64,000 nucleotides of DNA from Pteria penguin. Its lineage: Eukaryota; Mollusca; Bivalvia; Pterioida; Pteriidae. How positions within the stretch are numbered: the stretch's first letter is position 1; every line of letters begins with the position of its first letter. The stretch spans positions 31,866,001-31,930,000 of the forward strand of contig CM068592.1 of NCBI GenBank assembly GCA_035048485.1, given 5' to 3'. The notes below the pieces were generated by a model, which did no database searches, was not told the DNA's origin, and saw nothing but the letters and a program-made list of their open reading frames with translations. Shown here piece after piece: positions 38,400 through 51,192 of the stretch. The position numbers and the translations under genes were made by a program.

Positions 38400-39924
38400 G
38401 TACATTGTTGCATCATGTTTCCATTTGCTCAAATAAAAATTAGTACATAAAAGATTGTTTAATAACTTATAATTAAATTTTGCCATATCTTTCTCATCGA
38501 CATCAATTTTATCTTATTCTTATAAATGCAAAACCAGGAATTTAATCTAGTAATATTGAACTCTTTTAATAACATGGCTTTTGGATTTTTTTTTCTTATC
38601 AGCACATCATAGAAAGTCGCTTTTTTGTTTACTAATGTTTTGATAATTGTTGCCAATCAAAAAATACCCTGTCCAAAATGTTAGCATATTTTGCTTTCGT
38701 GCAGTCAAAACGAGTTGAAAGATGACCAAAAACCGTTTGCAACACCTTATATTCGCATAACCAATTTGAATTCTTGGTAATGATATCAGAAAAATATATA
38801 ATACTCTGGGTTACCTTCATCATTATACCAATCTTTTACATGTTAAATGTTACATTTCAACCTCTTTTTAAATAAAAGCGGTTACCTTTTACAGTAAAAT
38901 ACATGTTTTTCCAGATAACTTGCTGCAAAAACATATCAGTATGTAACTAACAGAATGATAGTGTTGTTTGACACTCATTAAATCTACTTCTTTATAAAAC
39001 ATAGGAAGTTAGTATAACAATACTAAAGTCATCAATTTTTCTTATATTTGTTTTCAGTAAGTAGTTCAAATCAGTACTGTATTCTGCACATATACTATAA
39101 AAAAATATCGCAAATTTACTAATACTATTCATAATTCGTGGTGTCTCAATGTCATCAATACCAATGCCACTATATAAAATATGACCAATTACTGTGTTTC
39201 TTTTAAATCTCTCCCTATTTTTCCAAAGATAATTATAAAAAAGTCTGTTCGTAATTTTCAAAAATCACTATCTGGCATTGGAAGAATCGAGGCTCTGTAA
39301 ATAAGCTTGGACATTCCTAAAGTATTAATAATACATGTTTACCGAAAAAAGTAAGTTTTCATCGTTTCCACAATTCAAACAATTTCTGCATTTCATCATA
39401 TATTTTTGTCCACTTATTAGCATAACATTCAATCTTATCATGACCGATATAAATGCCAAGAGCTTTAATAGCTTTGTTAGCAACCTTAACACCATGGAAT
39501 TCATTACATAAATCTTTCAATTTACCCAATAATATACAAACTATTATGACCAATATACATTCTGTCTTTTCTAAGTTAACCTTAGAACCGGCATGTGAAC
39601 AAAATTCATTAATAGTGTCAATAGTATTTTTCATTGATATATCATAACTTAGAGAAACAGTCAGATTATCTGCATGTTGAATGTTTTTAACTTCCTTTTC
39701 CATATTATTTGTTTTAAAACAATGAATATTGTCATTTGTGTTAATTTTTTGGGCAAGAATTTCTGCAACAAAAATGTATAAAAGAGCTGAAATGGGGCAT
39801 CACTTGCGGATTCCTCTGTTCATATTACATGTTTTCGATATCCAACCAAGATGATTTTTATTCGATTTTTGTATATAATTTATATCCACCTAATAACATT
39901 TATACCAAAATTAAATTTTTCTAA

Positions 39925-39985
39925 AAAACGAAGAAGTACCGAAGGGTAAACCATATCTCATAGTCCATGGAATAAAGGGTAACTA
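39925..39985 (-). repeat. D2 fragment nested in the LINE
   Basis: aaaacgaagaagtaccgaag, ccatatctcatagtccatgg match D2 at 28430-28490 in reverse. It interrupts the LINE RT between the block just after NNQDGIF and the next RT block. Confidence 0.7.
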
Positions 39986-40444
39986 GTGTAAAAATTCTAC
40001 TCTATACTATCAAAAGCTTTTTCAAAATCTTAATAAAGGAAAATTCCGTCTTGATTATTCTTTGTACAAAATTCAAAAATACCTAGTATTAAACGGGCAT
40101 TATCACCTGTATATCTACCTTTAATGTAAGTAGACTGATTTCTCCTAATTAATACAGCAATTACTTTCTGAAGTCTCTTAGCAAAAATAAAAGCTATGAT
40201 TTTGTAGTCACTATTAGTCAGACTTATTGCTCTATAGTTCTTAAGATCTTTCTTATCTACTTTTTTATATATCAAGGACATTGTTGCAAGTTTTTGGGAA
40301 TAGCCCATCTCGTTATCATCATAAATTTCTCTAAGAGCGTCGTAGAAAATAATCTGCAAATCCTTCTAAAGAGTTTTGTAAACTTCTTTCGAAATACCGT
40401 CAATTCCAGGTGATTTAATTGTTTTCATATCATTAAGGAAAAAA

Positions 40445-40925
40445 GAGGAGTTACCGGCTCAGTTATGTGGCAGAAGTCACCATGGAGCTATACAATACAT
40501 GAATATAAATAATATAATAGAACATTTAACACATTGCAAAAATATTTGATTGTAGTGCAATTACGATACCGACTTAGGACGGTCATTTAATTTGACAAAA
40601 GCCAAACAAATGGTGTGGTTAACCGGTTTACGGGCCCACCTTCCCACTCACCGTAACAGCAGAACAATCAAAAGACGTACATTTAAAAATTTATAAATAA
40701 TCCTCCATGTAAAGAACAAGGGTCAACAGGTATCGCATATTGAGAGGTCATAAAAATATAAACACGTAAGGTATTGTAAAAACATAATGGTATAAAAATA
40801 TATGCGACATCAACATGATAAACCGTGCTCTGCCAGTCTGAAAGCGAGCTAAGACCCTAGATCTGTAGGAGTCCCGACTAACAGTCAGAGGGGACGAGGT
40901 TCAGGACCATGTCTCCTCTTTAACA
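40445..40925 (-). repeat. D1 copy nested in the LINE
   Basis: gagttaccggctcagttatg, ggcagaagtcaccatggagc, gataccgacttaggacggtc, aaccggtttacgggcccacc, then aggagtcccgactaacagtc and agaggggacgagg. This is among the longest D1 copies in the window and interrupts the LINE between 40360 and 40930. Confidence 0.8.
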
Positions 40926-41394
40926 ACACTTTCACATTCTTCAATTGTGGGAAACAAGTCTCAAAATATTTTTTTTCATTTGGCAAACAGCTAACATTTT
41001 CTAATGTTGACAAGCACTTATCTATCTATTCATTATCTATATTTTTTATATATACAATTGTTCATAAAAGCTAAACATTTTGCCCAATATTTTATTATCT
41101 TCTACAAGTTTCTTAATAATATTGGAGGACTAATGCTTATTTTCTAGACTTAAAAATAACAAGTACTCCTCCCTCCTTTTTCAATCCATTGTGCTCTAGA
41201 ACTTATCTGTACACCTTTATATTTGTTATCACATAACTCTGATAGTTCCTTTTCTAAAACTTTTTTCCTTTTCATATTAATATTATAAGACAATATCTTC
41301 AATATTTGTAATTTCTTGTAGTCCATATACGTATATATCATTTAGGTATGCACTTCAGCAGTATATAATTTGACTATTCTCTTCTCAAGTCGCT

Positions 41395-42720
41395 ACTCAA
41401 GGCCGTGTACACGTCTGGTGCGCTGGGGGAAATGCCATTTCTCCGGACACTTTTGCTCCTTTGTCCATATGGTTTATTTTAACCTGTTTGTCTTGCGATG
41501 TAGCTGCAGCTGGCTGTCTCGGTACTGACCACGATCGCTGACTTAATCTGTGCGCACTGGCAATGTTACTGATTATTCGCCCAAGCTGGTATCTTCCCGG
41601 CCAATGCTTGAGACTGGTATCAACGGTACCGACTTTGTCCAGACCTGTGCCCCCAAAATTATAAAATGTGTTTTCCGCATAAATAGCAGCCTTCCCTTTT
41701 TTCATCAAAAATCCTTAAAATCCTTAATTTGTTTTGCTTTTGCTTCAATAAATTCCGTCATTATTTCGACTCGTTTCGATGTAAATTGTTCAGATACAGT
41801 TATGTCTTTGCCGATGCACCTAACATCGATGGCCGTTTTAGAATCCTGTATCGCCTGCGCCCGGGGTAGGTCACCACATTTGAGTGCCTTAACATATTGA
41901 TAGGCGTGTTCTGCTGACCTATGCTTAACACCAAAGATATGGTACGTGGATAAAAGTTGGAGGCGATCATGTCTTTCCCTGAAAAGGCAGTTAAAGATTT
42001 TTGCTGCTCAACGTATGATTTACAGAGCTGTGAGTCTGGCTCGTGCCCGTCCTTATGGCAGACGTTGCAGCATTTTGGATTACGGCACTGGTTCCGGAAC
42101 TGATCAAACGCTTAGTGCATAGAGGTTTACGTTTATTGGAATGTTGTACGTCGTCATATACAAAGCATTTCAGACCGGCACAGAGTGTAGTGCGTGATAG
42201 GTATTTACCACCCGGAAGTGGCTTCGCATAGGCAAATCTATTGCCGTTGAGAATACCAGTCATCTTGCGTGTAATGGGGTGTCGTATGTTTTCGTACTTT
42301 GAGGGACTGGTGAGAGTTAGTTTGAAATTATCCAACATTTTGGTAATTTCGGTATCATCCACGGAAAGTGGCACGCCTTTAACTGCTATTTTAATTACAG
42401 CGTCTGAAGGCGAGCTAGTCCTTGCATAAAAGGGATTTCGAATGCGAGCACAGTTGTGTTGCGAAACACAAAACCCTATGTAAGCAGTTTCTGACGACTG
42501 TCCTGTGATCCGACATAAATGCGCTAAATATCGCGATCTTTCTGTATACATTGTGTGTCTGTTATGCACGTAGAAACCGATTCTAAAAGCGCATAATCAG
42601 TCACTTGCTGCTTTCTGTCACAGTTAAGCTCTATATTCCGCAGATATACGGGGTTCAGCATTGTGATTAGATATGTAATTAGATATATACAAATAATATA
42701 AACAAACAATGAAAGTCGTC
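41395..42720 (-). pseudogene. LINE ORF1 relic (RNA-binding, zinc-knuckle type)
   Basis: From about 42720 down. An N-terminal piece (VTDYALLESVSTCITDTQC, then QKLLT and FVFRNTTV) is out of frame with a 192-residue frame containing VIKIAVKGVPLSVDDTEI, KMTGILNGNRFAYAK and LKCFVYDDVQHSNKRKPLCT. After a one-base slip near 42110 a second frame holds a CCHC-like series (CRNPKCCNVCHKDGHEP). An RNA-binding fold followed by zinc knuckles is usual for LINE ORF1. It continues as a frame to 41397 (MMKKGKAAIYAENTFYNFGG). Dead by frameshifts. Confidence 0.72.
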
Positions 42721-42729
42721 TCATGCGTG

Positions 42730-43489
42730 GTTGATAACGACTATATACAATTCACCTGTACGGCCTAGTAGTAAACATAGTACTGAGTTGAGTAAGTACT
42801 CACCATTCGATAGATTATATACATCGTTCAATAAACACTTTGTCCATATGGTGAAGTAGAGTCAAAACCACAAAACACTATACAGCACTTTTGCAAAAGA
42901 AAAAAGTTAATTATCATTGAGTTTAATCCAAAGAGTTTGTGTCAAAACTCGGACCTACCAAAAATACGTCCATTCGATAGAACTGTCATGTAACCTCAAA
43001 ATTATAATAAGTTATAAAAGTAAAAAATTTAACTTAGACCCCAGTAAGTATTTATTTTACTGTGGTACGAAAAAAAGAATTAATTCATTGGGATGTTTCG
43101 TGTTTGATGAGATGTTATTTGCAAATCGTTAAACTTACCAGTTCAGCTTCAAGCAAATTGTGTCTGTCAATGCGCTACTGTCACAAATAAAATAGGTTTT
43201 ATAGTAAAACAGCAGATGGTGATCTACAACTATACATGGACAATGAATAAAGTATACGAAGAAGATTCGACGATGAATAATACCAACTAAGTAGTTGAAA
43301 CGTCATGATACCAAATAGATAGATACAAATACAGGAATAGATACAAAAGCAGAAAATAAAATAAGGGAAAATTCACGCAAAAAGGAACGAGATCAGGTTC
43401 CTGATTAGAATAAGCATTCCCTGGCTGCGCAGCTTATCTGAGAGTTTATTTGTCATCAGAACAAAGTAAATGTAATTGAATTAAATTTT
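42730..43489. other. Upstream of the LINE, nothing recognised
   Basis: No recognised coding or repeat feature. Confidence 0.4.
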
Positions 43490-43760
43490 TCTACTCATGA
43501 AGAGTAACTGAGTAAGAATGACATATAAATCGTCACGTTTGTCATATATTGGGATATTCGAGTGACCGTTATTGTCGTAAATTAGCATATGTAGATTTGA
43601 AGTAAAAATCTTCTTTTCTGTCTCTCCTTAACTTCTGGTGCATTTAGATATATTATGCTGAGATGGTCGGCAATTGTATGATCATTAATTAAGAGAAAGT
43701 AATTTATATATCTATATGTAAAATTGAGTCGTAGTGCTAATGATAAAAAAACCAAAAAAA
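43490..43760 (-). pseudogene. Short reverse-transcriptase relic, lineage 1
   Basis: [20 protein letters not shown] and DHLSIIYLNAPEVKE on the - strand match the [16 protein letters not shown] to YPKELEIK part of the relic at 27.6 kb. The catalytic box is YINY. A poly-A run at 43755-43771 interrupts its 5' side. Confidence 0.7.
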
Positions 43761-45699
43761 AAAAAAAAAAAACCCTCGGCTTTAGTTGAAGAAAAGTGGT
43801 GTCACAGAACAAGCCGACAATGTATTGGAAAACCTTCCTCTAACTCCACCAAAATGTTACTGATTAGAATGTTCATAATCTTGATGATATCTGCATCGTT
43901 ATACTTATGTTTTGAGAAAATAGGTATTATAATGGTTTCTAGCAATGAATCCCGTTATATCATTATGGATAATTTTGCCAAATCTGTCTTTATATTTTTT
44001 ACGAGGGATCCTTCCTTTTTAACACAACAGTGGAAAAAAAAATGCTGAATCAAATACTAATTCATCACAATGATTTTTTTACAATTAGTTACTTATATAT
44101 GTAGGACACTTCCTTGAAAAATTTCATATGTATAACACTTGTATATGGCAATTCACAAAAAAGTAATAAAGCTTACTATTCAATTACGATATTAGACACA
44201 GATGTTTATATTACAATGTGTTATTTATTTACATCAATGTGATATAGATAAAATATTACAAAGAACATGCAGTTCGCTATTGAGGTTTTGCTAATTGATT
44301 TACGTAATGTGCAGTAACATATTGTGTTTTACATCGAATTTTGATATTTAAAGTACAAAGGGTACAGATATTTATCATAATATTTAAATGGGAAACCCAT
44401 CCCTGATGCTCTAGTTTGCTGTGTCATGTGATGAGTCTTCAAAATAAACGTTAGCTGTTTTAATACATGACCATATGTACAATAATTGACAATGCATGCA
44501 CATTCTAAGATGTATATATTTTAAGTATATTTTGTATACTACAAGCCGAGCACTGATTTCTATAAGGATTATAAATTACTCTTTATTTCTGTATGTTAGT
44601 TGCCGATATTATTAAATAATTTGTTATAAGTAAACATTTGAAAAGTACCACTCTATGTCTGATATTAAAAGTCAAGTTAACACATTGCGAATTCTGAGGG
44701 GATGGTCTTAGCAAAGGCAACTGCGAATCTCACATTGGATGAATCAAGATGTCCGGAAGAAGTGAACATCTTTTGTTAACCAGATACGCGTGTCGCAAAT
44801 GTTTATAGAAACGTTTCATGTTCGGTTGTAACGTCATATAGATAATTTGTTAGATTTGTCAGAGGATCTCACTGTGTATGGTCACCTTCCAGAATATCAT
44901 ATAACATTCTGGAAAGAAGAACTTCATATTGTCCATCAGTAATTTGTATCAGCTTTTTCAGTGAGGATGTCATGCTTTCGATTTCATGTGAGAGTAGTTT
45001 TGTTTACCAGTATGAAAGAAATGAATGTAGAGCTATGAAAAAAGGAAAGGCGGCAACTGACTCAATTGTGTGCAATAAGTGCCAGGGAAATGCAATTATA
45101 AACATTAAACATACACATACAAGTCACAAAGTATTCTATGGTAATAGAGTTTTGGTACTTATTTCGGACGCTCTAATGAAATGACAAATGCCACTCAATT
45201 CACTCTTTCAAATGTTTTGTTCGAAAAGTTTTTAAATCGGGTAACGCCACAATACTTGATTCCTCGGCCATACCTCGAGTAAACATCAGAATATTTAGCG
45301 TCGTCACGAAATTAGACAAGTATCCCGCAAAAATGAAGTATGCTTAACCAGATTACGGGATATGTTTTCAACAAACACAGAGTATAGTGACTTTAATAAA
45401 CAATATAAAACGGCCCCTTGTAAGTGTTCTTGGATAAAAATCCCTTATAAATCATTCCTAGTCCTAGCACGCTCTTCATCTTACAGTTGAAGCTAATAGC
45501 AGGTCCTTAATGGAAAGTGATGATAAACAGCACCTATTATTATCATTAATTTCAATTGTTTTTACCCGGAAATATGTGTATGGGCCGTTTATAAGATATT
45601 TTAAGGTATGACATTTTAAAGGTACACTATTGCCCATTTCAATTTTATATGAAAATATATCATCGCTTTTTCAATAAAAGAAAAAAATTCATCCTGAAG
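43761..45699. other. AT-rich DNA, nothing recognised
   Basis: Frames at 43734-44048 and 44972-45184 carry no known motif and show no splice-linked partners. Confidence 0.4.
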
Positions 45700-45965
45700 T
45701 CTTCCTTTTTATGATTTGTTGGTTAACAAAAGATATCTGACAAAACTGTATGACACAAATCACCAAGGACTTGCACACACAAAATATGACAACAGCAGAA
45801 TATGTGCTGCGGTTACGATACCGACCCAGGACGGTCAATTGAAGTAACAAACGGCACTCAATTAGTGTGGTTAACAGGTCTACGGGCGCCCACTTTCCCA
45901 CTCACGGCAAAAGCAGCACAATCAAAGGACACACATTTAAGAATTTATAAATAATCATCTATAAA
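45700..45965 (-). repeat. Dispersed repeat D1, reverse copy
   Basis: atctgacaaaactgtatgac, caccaaggacttgcacacac, gataccgacccaggacggtc, tctacgggcgcccactttcc, aaaggacacacatttaagaa: same order as 20030-20260. Confidence 0.78.
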
Positions 45966-46879
45966 GAGAACAAAGATCAACAAGAACAAATAGCATAAAA
46001 ACGTAGGATGTCGTAAATATCAGATTTAATTTCAGGTACTACTTTATATTAAACGTCGGGAATAATATCTAGATATCGAATCCATAAATTCTTATCTTTA
46101 ACGGTATACTGTATACCAATACCTTAGTGCAATAAGGCTGACACAAAATTTGCAAATGGCACTAAATACTTTTGAATGATTATATACTAAGAAGATGAGA
46201 TCACTGATTTATTTATACAAATAATTATATCATTCTTGTCGCTACAGAGTTGGACAAAAAACTGTTATGTGCCTGCACACTTAATTACACATTACGCATA
46301 TGGCTGTGATTCCTAATGTTTAGTATTACTTACTTTTCAATTTCCTTCTCTGTATGACATTTTTCTGAATTTTACTTTTCTCCTATTGTTAAATTTGATC
46401 ATTTTCAGGGTCACACAGATACTTATTTAGTACAGAAAAAATCTGTTGCCATTTGTATTTATACATGGGGAATACGAAAGCAACTTGTGTTAAGTCGCCT
46501 TGAATTCCTTTATACTTGAAATAACAGTAACAATATCAATCATTAAAAAATCAGATTAAAACTAGCACAAATCACAGGACATCAGGACATACTACATATA
46601 AAATATACAATACGCAACCTACGTATATGTTTCAGGTAAGAATCACATACCAAATTAAAGGGCCTTTGGTCCGGCCCACCAAAGTATTTTGTAGCAAAAG
46701 CTAGTATTCATATTTTTAATGAGAAAACGAAAATAAAATTTTACATCCTGATGTTCGTAAATTTAAAATGCTCCTGTACTTAGGTTAACAAATCGAGCCG
46801 AAAATTTCATATAATACTTTAAACTTTATTTATTTTAAACGATTAAGAAAGAACCTAACAAATTATATAAATCTTGCTC
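45966..46879. other. AT-rich DNA, nothing recognised
   Basis: No recognised feature. Confidence 0.4.
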
Positions 46880-47040
46880 GTTGGCACGAATCTTTGCGTA
46901 AGGATGTCGTTTGTATGGGAGTAAACCGGAGTACCCGGAGAAAACCCACGAAGCCAGATTGGTGACAGCCTCACCATCTCACGTACCATACCGGAAATCG
47001 AACCCAGATCGCACTTATGAGAGATTCTTCTAGGGAATGC
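46880..47040 (-). mobile_element. Partial tRNA-derived SINE
   Basis: On the - strand, gatctgggttcgatttccgg holds a B-box-like core, followed by gtgggttttctccgggtact and ccggtttactccc, a stretch common in animal SINE bodies. The A-box and tail were not found. The 63-residue - strand frame is noise. Confidence 0.6.
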
Positions 47041-47609
47041 CTTCATTGAAATTATTTGTCAGTATAACAGCATCCATATTACTGATACTGGGTTTGAACT
47101 ACCATGCCTGTAATAAATTCCTAAAATTAAAATCAAAAGTTATTTAGCAGGGAATAGCATGTATTCAACGAAACCTTCGTCAGCTTACCTCACTACAATG
47201 CTATCGTCATAAAACGTTTTGTGAAACCGTTTGATTTGTAAATGGTGTGAATTAAATGAGAATTTTAGAAAATTAAAGGAACTATAGAATAAGTTAGTGG
47301 TGTTTTGACTGTTGCTATGAGAGTTATTCCTTGCTTGTTTATATTATTGAATGTTCTATTAAGTTCTAGAAAGTTCTGTAATTTATGTTGTATAACTTGC
47401 TTACTTCCATTATGATTTGTGAATGTTTTTATGAATGTAGAAGTTTCTATATTGGCAATCACTTGAACATTATAGAAACTAGAAATGTCTAGAAATTATG
47501 AAAATGTATATAAGGTATGGATTTTGACATGTTCTGGCATTACCTTTCTACATATATACTGTGAATCAATCGTATTTACTGACTGCTTGAATTGGATTTA
47601 TCCTACTGT
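47041..47609. other. No feature recognised
   Basis: AT-rich sequence. An imperfect palindromic patch around agaaagttctagaactt-like words at 47345-47500 was noted but not classified. Confidence 0.35.
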
Positions 47610-48635
47610 GGTCAAAGCACAGTAATTCCATTTCCCATAAGGTCCTATGTTAAATTCACAAAATTACACAACATCCTACATTTTAGCTATATATAATATA
47701 TATACAGTTAGGTGCAGTCCTAACCTTACATAAAGTGCACTTCAAGTTAACTTTATGACTGCTTTTCAAGTTTACTTGGCGACACAGAGTAAACTTGGAA
47801 TCAAGTTTAGTAGTAAACTTGACTCCAAATTTAGTACTAAACTTGATTCCAAGTTTACTCTAAGTGCACTTCAAGTTTAGTTATATTTTCATATATTTTG
47901 AGAATTCCAATCATTCGGCCACGAGCATCACTGAAGAGACATAACTTATCGAAATGCGCATATGGTGCACAAAATTAATGGTATATATATTCTATATTTA
48001 TTACTTTCTATATACATGTAGATTTACTCTATTGTTCTATTAAAACAGTATTTTTATATAAAATATGCACTTGTACATAATAAGACAATTATTTCTATCG
48101 TTTTATACGAAACTGGATAATTGTAATAAATAAACGTGAAAAGTAAACTTGGTGTCACGTGATAGTAAACTGAAAGACGGAATTACTTTAAAGTAAACTT
48201 GATATCAAGTGCACTTGACTAAACTTTATGACTGGTATTCAGGACGAAAAACTAAACTTGAAGTGCACTTGCCAAGTGCACTTGAATGTAAGGTTAGGAC
48301 TGCACCCAACTGTATGAACATATTTGTCAGACCCTCCTCTATCAGGATTTTAAGAGTTTCCCATAGGTTATCCACCCTAATTTGAAGAAAATCATGCTGG
48401 AAGAGAGTCACCGCCAAAATTCAAATATAAACAACAACCCCTTTTTAGTTTATAAAATTCTTAGATTAGCGAAATGATATAAAAATTTTTGATTTTGAAG
48501 CAGAATTAATCTTGATTTGTAGATTGATCGAATAATTGCATCCAATCACAGTCCTTGATACATTAAAATAGTAGTCCCTCTCTCCCTACATCACATCAGC
48601 CAATCACGACTCTCGATAGTTACAGTTCTTTGACC
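47610..48635. mobile_element. R3 MITE copy, split by a nested insertion
   Basis: Left part 47610-47704 and right part 48313-48635 together give about 416 bp of the R3 family (ggtcaaagcacagtaattcc to acagttctttgacc). It is interrupted at the position where the other copies read ccatatatcaaaatg. Confidence 0.8.
47705..48312. mobile_element. 608-bp TIR element nested in R3, TA target site
   Basis: It starts cagttaggtgcagtcctaac and ends, in reverse complement, cagttgggtgcagtcctaac, an inverted repeat of about 27 bp with one mismatch, flanked by TA on both sides (47703-47704 and 48313-48314). The interior has many copies of aagtaaacttg and caagtttactt words and a T-repeat segment (47880-48000). 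There is no open frame. It behaves like a Tc1/mariner-class non-autonomous element. Confidence 0.85.
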
Positions 48636-48689
48636 CATAGAGGCATTTAACTACTGTATCAAACTAGAAAAGCCCATATAAAACAAAAT

Positions 48690-50600
48690 TGTGTTGATTT
48701 CTGAATAAAATGACATAAATTTCATGAAAATCCATGCTGTATTTCATGAGCAATGCTATTTAAAGATGCCTACCCCCATCTGGAGTGTACTGAAAATGGC
48801 ACAAATTTGGATCCTGATGTTGTCAGAGAACTTACCTTCCTCCAAGAACATTATATCATTACTTCAGCAGATAAAGCTTCTCATTATTGTACATTTACTT
48901 GTAAGTAATATTACTTTGACAGCCTAGTGAAAGAATTAGCATTAAATTCAACTCCTGGAAATCCTACTTATACTTTCAAGAACTGTTTCGGAAGTACTTG
49001 AGAATCATAAATCTGTCCTCAATACGTTTTGTATTGACACAAATAAATTAAATTTACAACTTCCATATTTGTACTGCATTCCAAAATGCACAAAAATCCC
49101 TATTAACAACGCTTTATCGCTGTTTCCTCGACGTGTTCCACAAAATCTGTATCGATGCTACTCACAAAAATATTATCAGAAGTTAAATCTGGCCTTAATA
49201 GGTATTGCGAAATAGTATATTCCGGAAATGGAGCAAATCAAATGTGGATCCTAAAAAATTCAAAATAGTTGTTAGAACATCTAAAATGAAAAAGTTTTAC
49301 TAAAGTTCACTCCATCAAGTCTTTTGACTTTTCGACTCTTTACACAACGATCCCTCATCAGAAATTAAAAGACAGATTAGCGGAAATTATCCAAAATGCA
49401 TTTACTAGTTACAACGGAAGCCACAAATTCAAATATATAGTAATAGGCCATGATAAAACTTACTTTGTTAAGGAAAATTCTGATTCCAAGAATAAATAGA
49501 CAGAAACAGATGCCACCCAGATGTTGAACTTCTTTATCGATAAAATTTTTGTGGTGTTTGGAGGAAACGCTTTTCAACAAATTGTGGGCATTCCAATGGG
49601 TACTAACTGTGTCCCGCTTCTGGCTGACATATACCTTTACTCATACGAAGCTGAATTCATTCTGTCTTTGCTTTCGCAAGGAAAGAAACAATTGGCTCTT
49701 GGCTTCAATTTTACTTACAGATATGTAAATGACTTGCTTTCAATTAATAATCTTTCATTCACGGATTACCTTAGCATCATCTATCCAAGTGAACAGGAGG
49801 TAAAAAAAAGCCATAGAAACTAGTAATTCTACTTTATTTGGATATTATGTTGTCTTTCGACATTAATGGTCAATTGAACACCAGATACTATGACAAACGT
49901 GACGATTTCAATTTCGCTATCACAAACATTCCTTTCATAAGTAGCAACAATCCATCATCGCCCGCATACGGTGCATTCATATTTCAGTTAATACGTTATT
50001 CCAGAGCATATTAAAATTACAATGACTTTGTCAGGGCATGATAAGTCTAGTTTTCAGTGCTTTTGTACTGACATCATATATATACTTCAAATTTTCAGTC
50101 ATCAAATTCAGAAAATCACTCTAAAACTAAGGAGCATGTCCCTCATGCATAGCTCTGTCCTTAGATAGATTCTTTGGTTCTTTTTTCGGTCATTTTGGAT
50201 TCAACATTGCTCTTCAAATATTTATATCTCTTGAGAATTCCAATTATTTGGCCACGAAAATCACTGAAGAGATATAACTTGTCGAAATGAGCATATGGTG
50301 CACAAAATTAAAAGGTATATATGTTCTATATTTATTATGAGGGTTCGGCGACTTTCAGAGAAGCTACTCAACCAGGGATATATATGTACTAGTCTAACAA
50401 CGCCAATGATGAAGTTCTGTGGTCGTTAAGAGGCTCTTATCAAACAATATGGTATCTCGTTATCCAGATTTTTAAACGATATTCTGGACTGAGACCGATT
50501 CCGATCATTTTACACAAATTTGACATTTTTATACTAGAAGGTTACCTACTTTGACTACTATATGGAATTTACATGATTTGACGCTTTCTACTGGGTATAT
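48690..50600 (+). pseudogene. Reverse-transcriptase relic, lineage 1, long copy
   Basis: The N-terminal region reads HYIITSADKAS and LYCIPKCTKIPINNALS with stops. The RT core reads [39 protein letters not shown], then FNFTYRYVNDLLSINN, where the catalytic YxDD is YVND. Next LSIIYPSEQEVK, YDKRDDFNF and SPAYGAFIFQL, and degraded 3' words to about 50480. It is the most complete copy of this RT here but has stops, frameshifts and a lost catalytic Asp. Confidence 0.85.
50100..50345 (+). repeat. T repeat (element tail)
   Basis: catgtccctcatgcatagct, ctgtccttagatagattctt, ttttggattcaacattgctc, gagaattccaattatttggc, ttgtcgaaatgagcatatgg, gtgcacaaaatt. It contains one unit homologous to the 59-bp satellite and interrupts the RT relic. 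Confidence 0.7.
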
Positions 50601-50699
50601 GTGACGGGTGTTGCTAGTAAGCAGGAGGTGCTCAATCTTCCCGGGCACCTGATCTCACTCCATCACAGGGGTTCATATATGCTCTTCAAGTAGACGTTT

Positions 50700-51192
50700 T
50701 TCGTTATTTTCTACTTGGTTTCCGTTTCACTGATTTCGTATGTCCTCTGGTTTCATGATTTTCGGACTTACGGATTGGATTTATCCATCATCTTTACATT
50801 ATTTTTTCATCTAGAACTTTGGAGGTAAAAGATGTTATACATATTTCGGCTTAATTCGGTGGGTTTTTGATTTGTACGGGGAAGATCATATGATAATTTT
50901 CATCGAAAATAAAAAAAAATCCAATTGCGTACTTTAACAAATTCAAGTTTCACAGTCAAAAGTGTAAAAAGTGCACATATTCCAAAACAATTGGAGTAAA
51001 GTTCTGTAAATACTATTTCAAATGTCTTAAATATCCAATAAAATGGAAACAAATCAGTCACCCATGCAAATGAAAAATCTAGGCGCTTTTCAAAACTTTG
51101 GGCAAATTTGATGTGTTTTTAGATTAGATAGACTGCATGAACAAGAATAGGAGGTCAAACTGTTTTTTTGAGAAATTTAGTATTTGGCCTAT
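50700..51192. other. AT-rich DNA, nothing recognised
   Basis: No recognised feature. Confidence 0.4.

Larger units (their letters stand above)
38400..41345 (-). pseudogene. LINE ORF2 relic (L1/Tx1-like reverse transcriptase)
   Basis: Read 41345 down to 38400 on the - strand. Pieces: SRAQWIEKGGRSTCYF; KLATMSLIYKKVDKKDLKNY with RAISLTNSDYKIIAF; NQSTYIKGRYTGDNARLILG; a CPISALLYIFVAEIL-type stretch; IQHADNLTVSLS, where the catalytic ADD box is changed to ADN; EFCSHAGSKVNLEKTE; and a C-terminal NRLFYNYLWKNRERFKRNTV. This order is typical of L1/Tx1-type LINEs. The endonuclease that should precede the RT is missing. Frameshifts, stops and two nested repeats (D2 39925-39985, D1 40445-40925) show it is dead. 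Confidence 0.82.

Noticed and set aside
46855..47046. 63-codon - strand frame with GFSPGTPVYSHTN
   Set aside because: It translates the SINE body; the same kind of peptide is a common artefact of such repeats.
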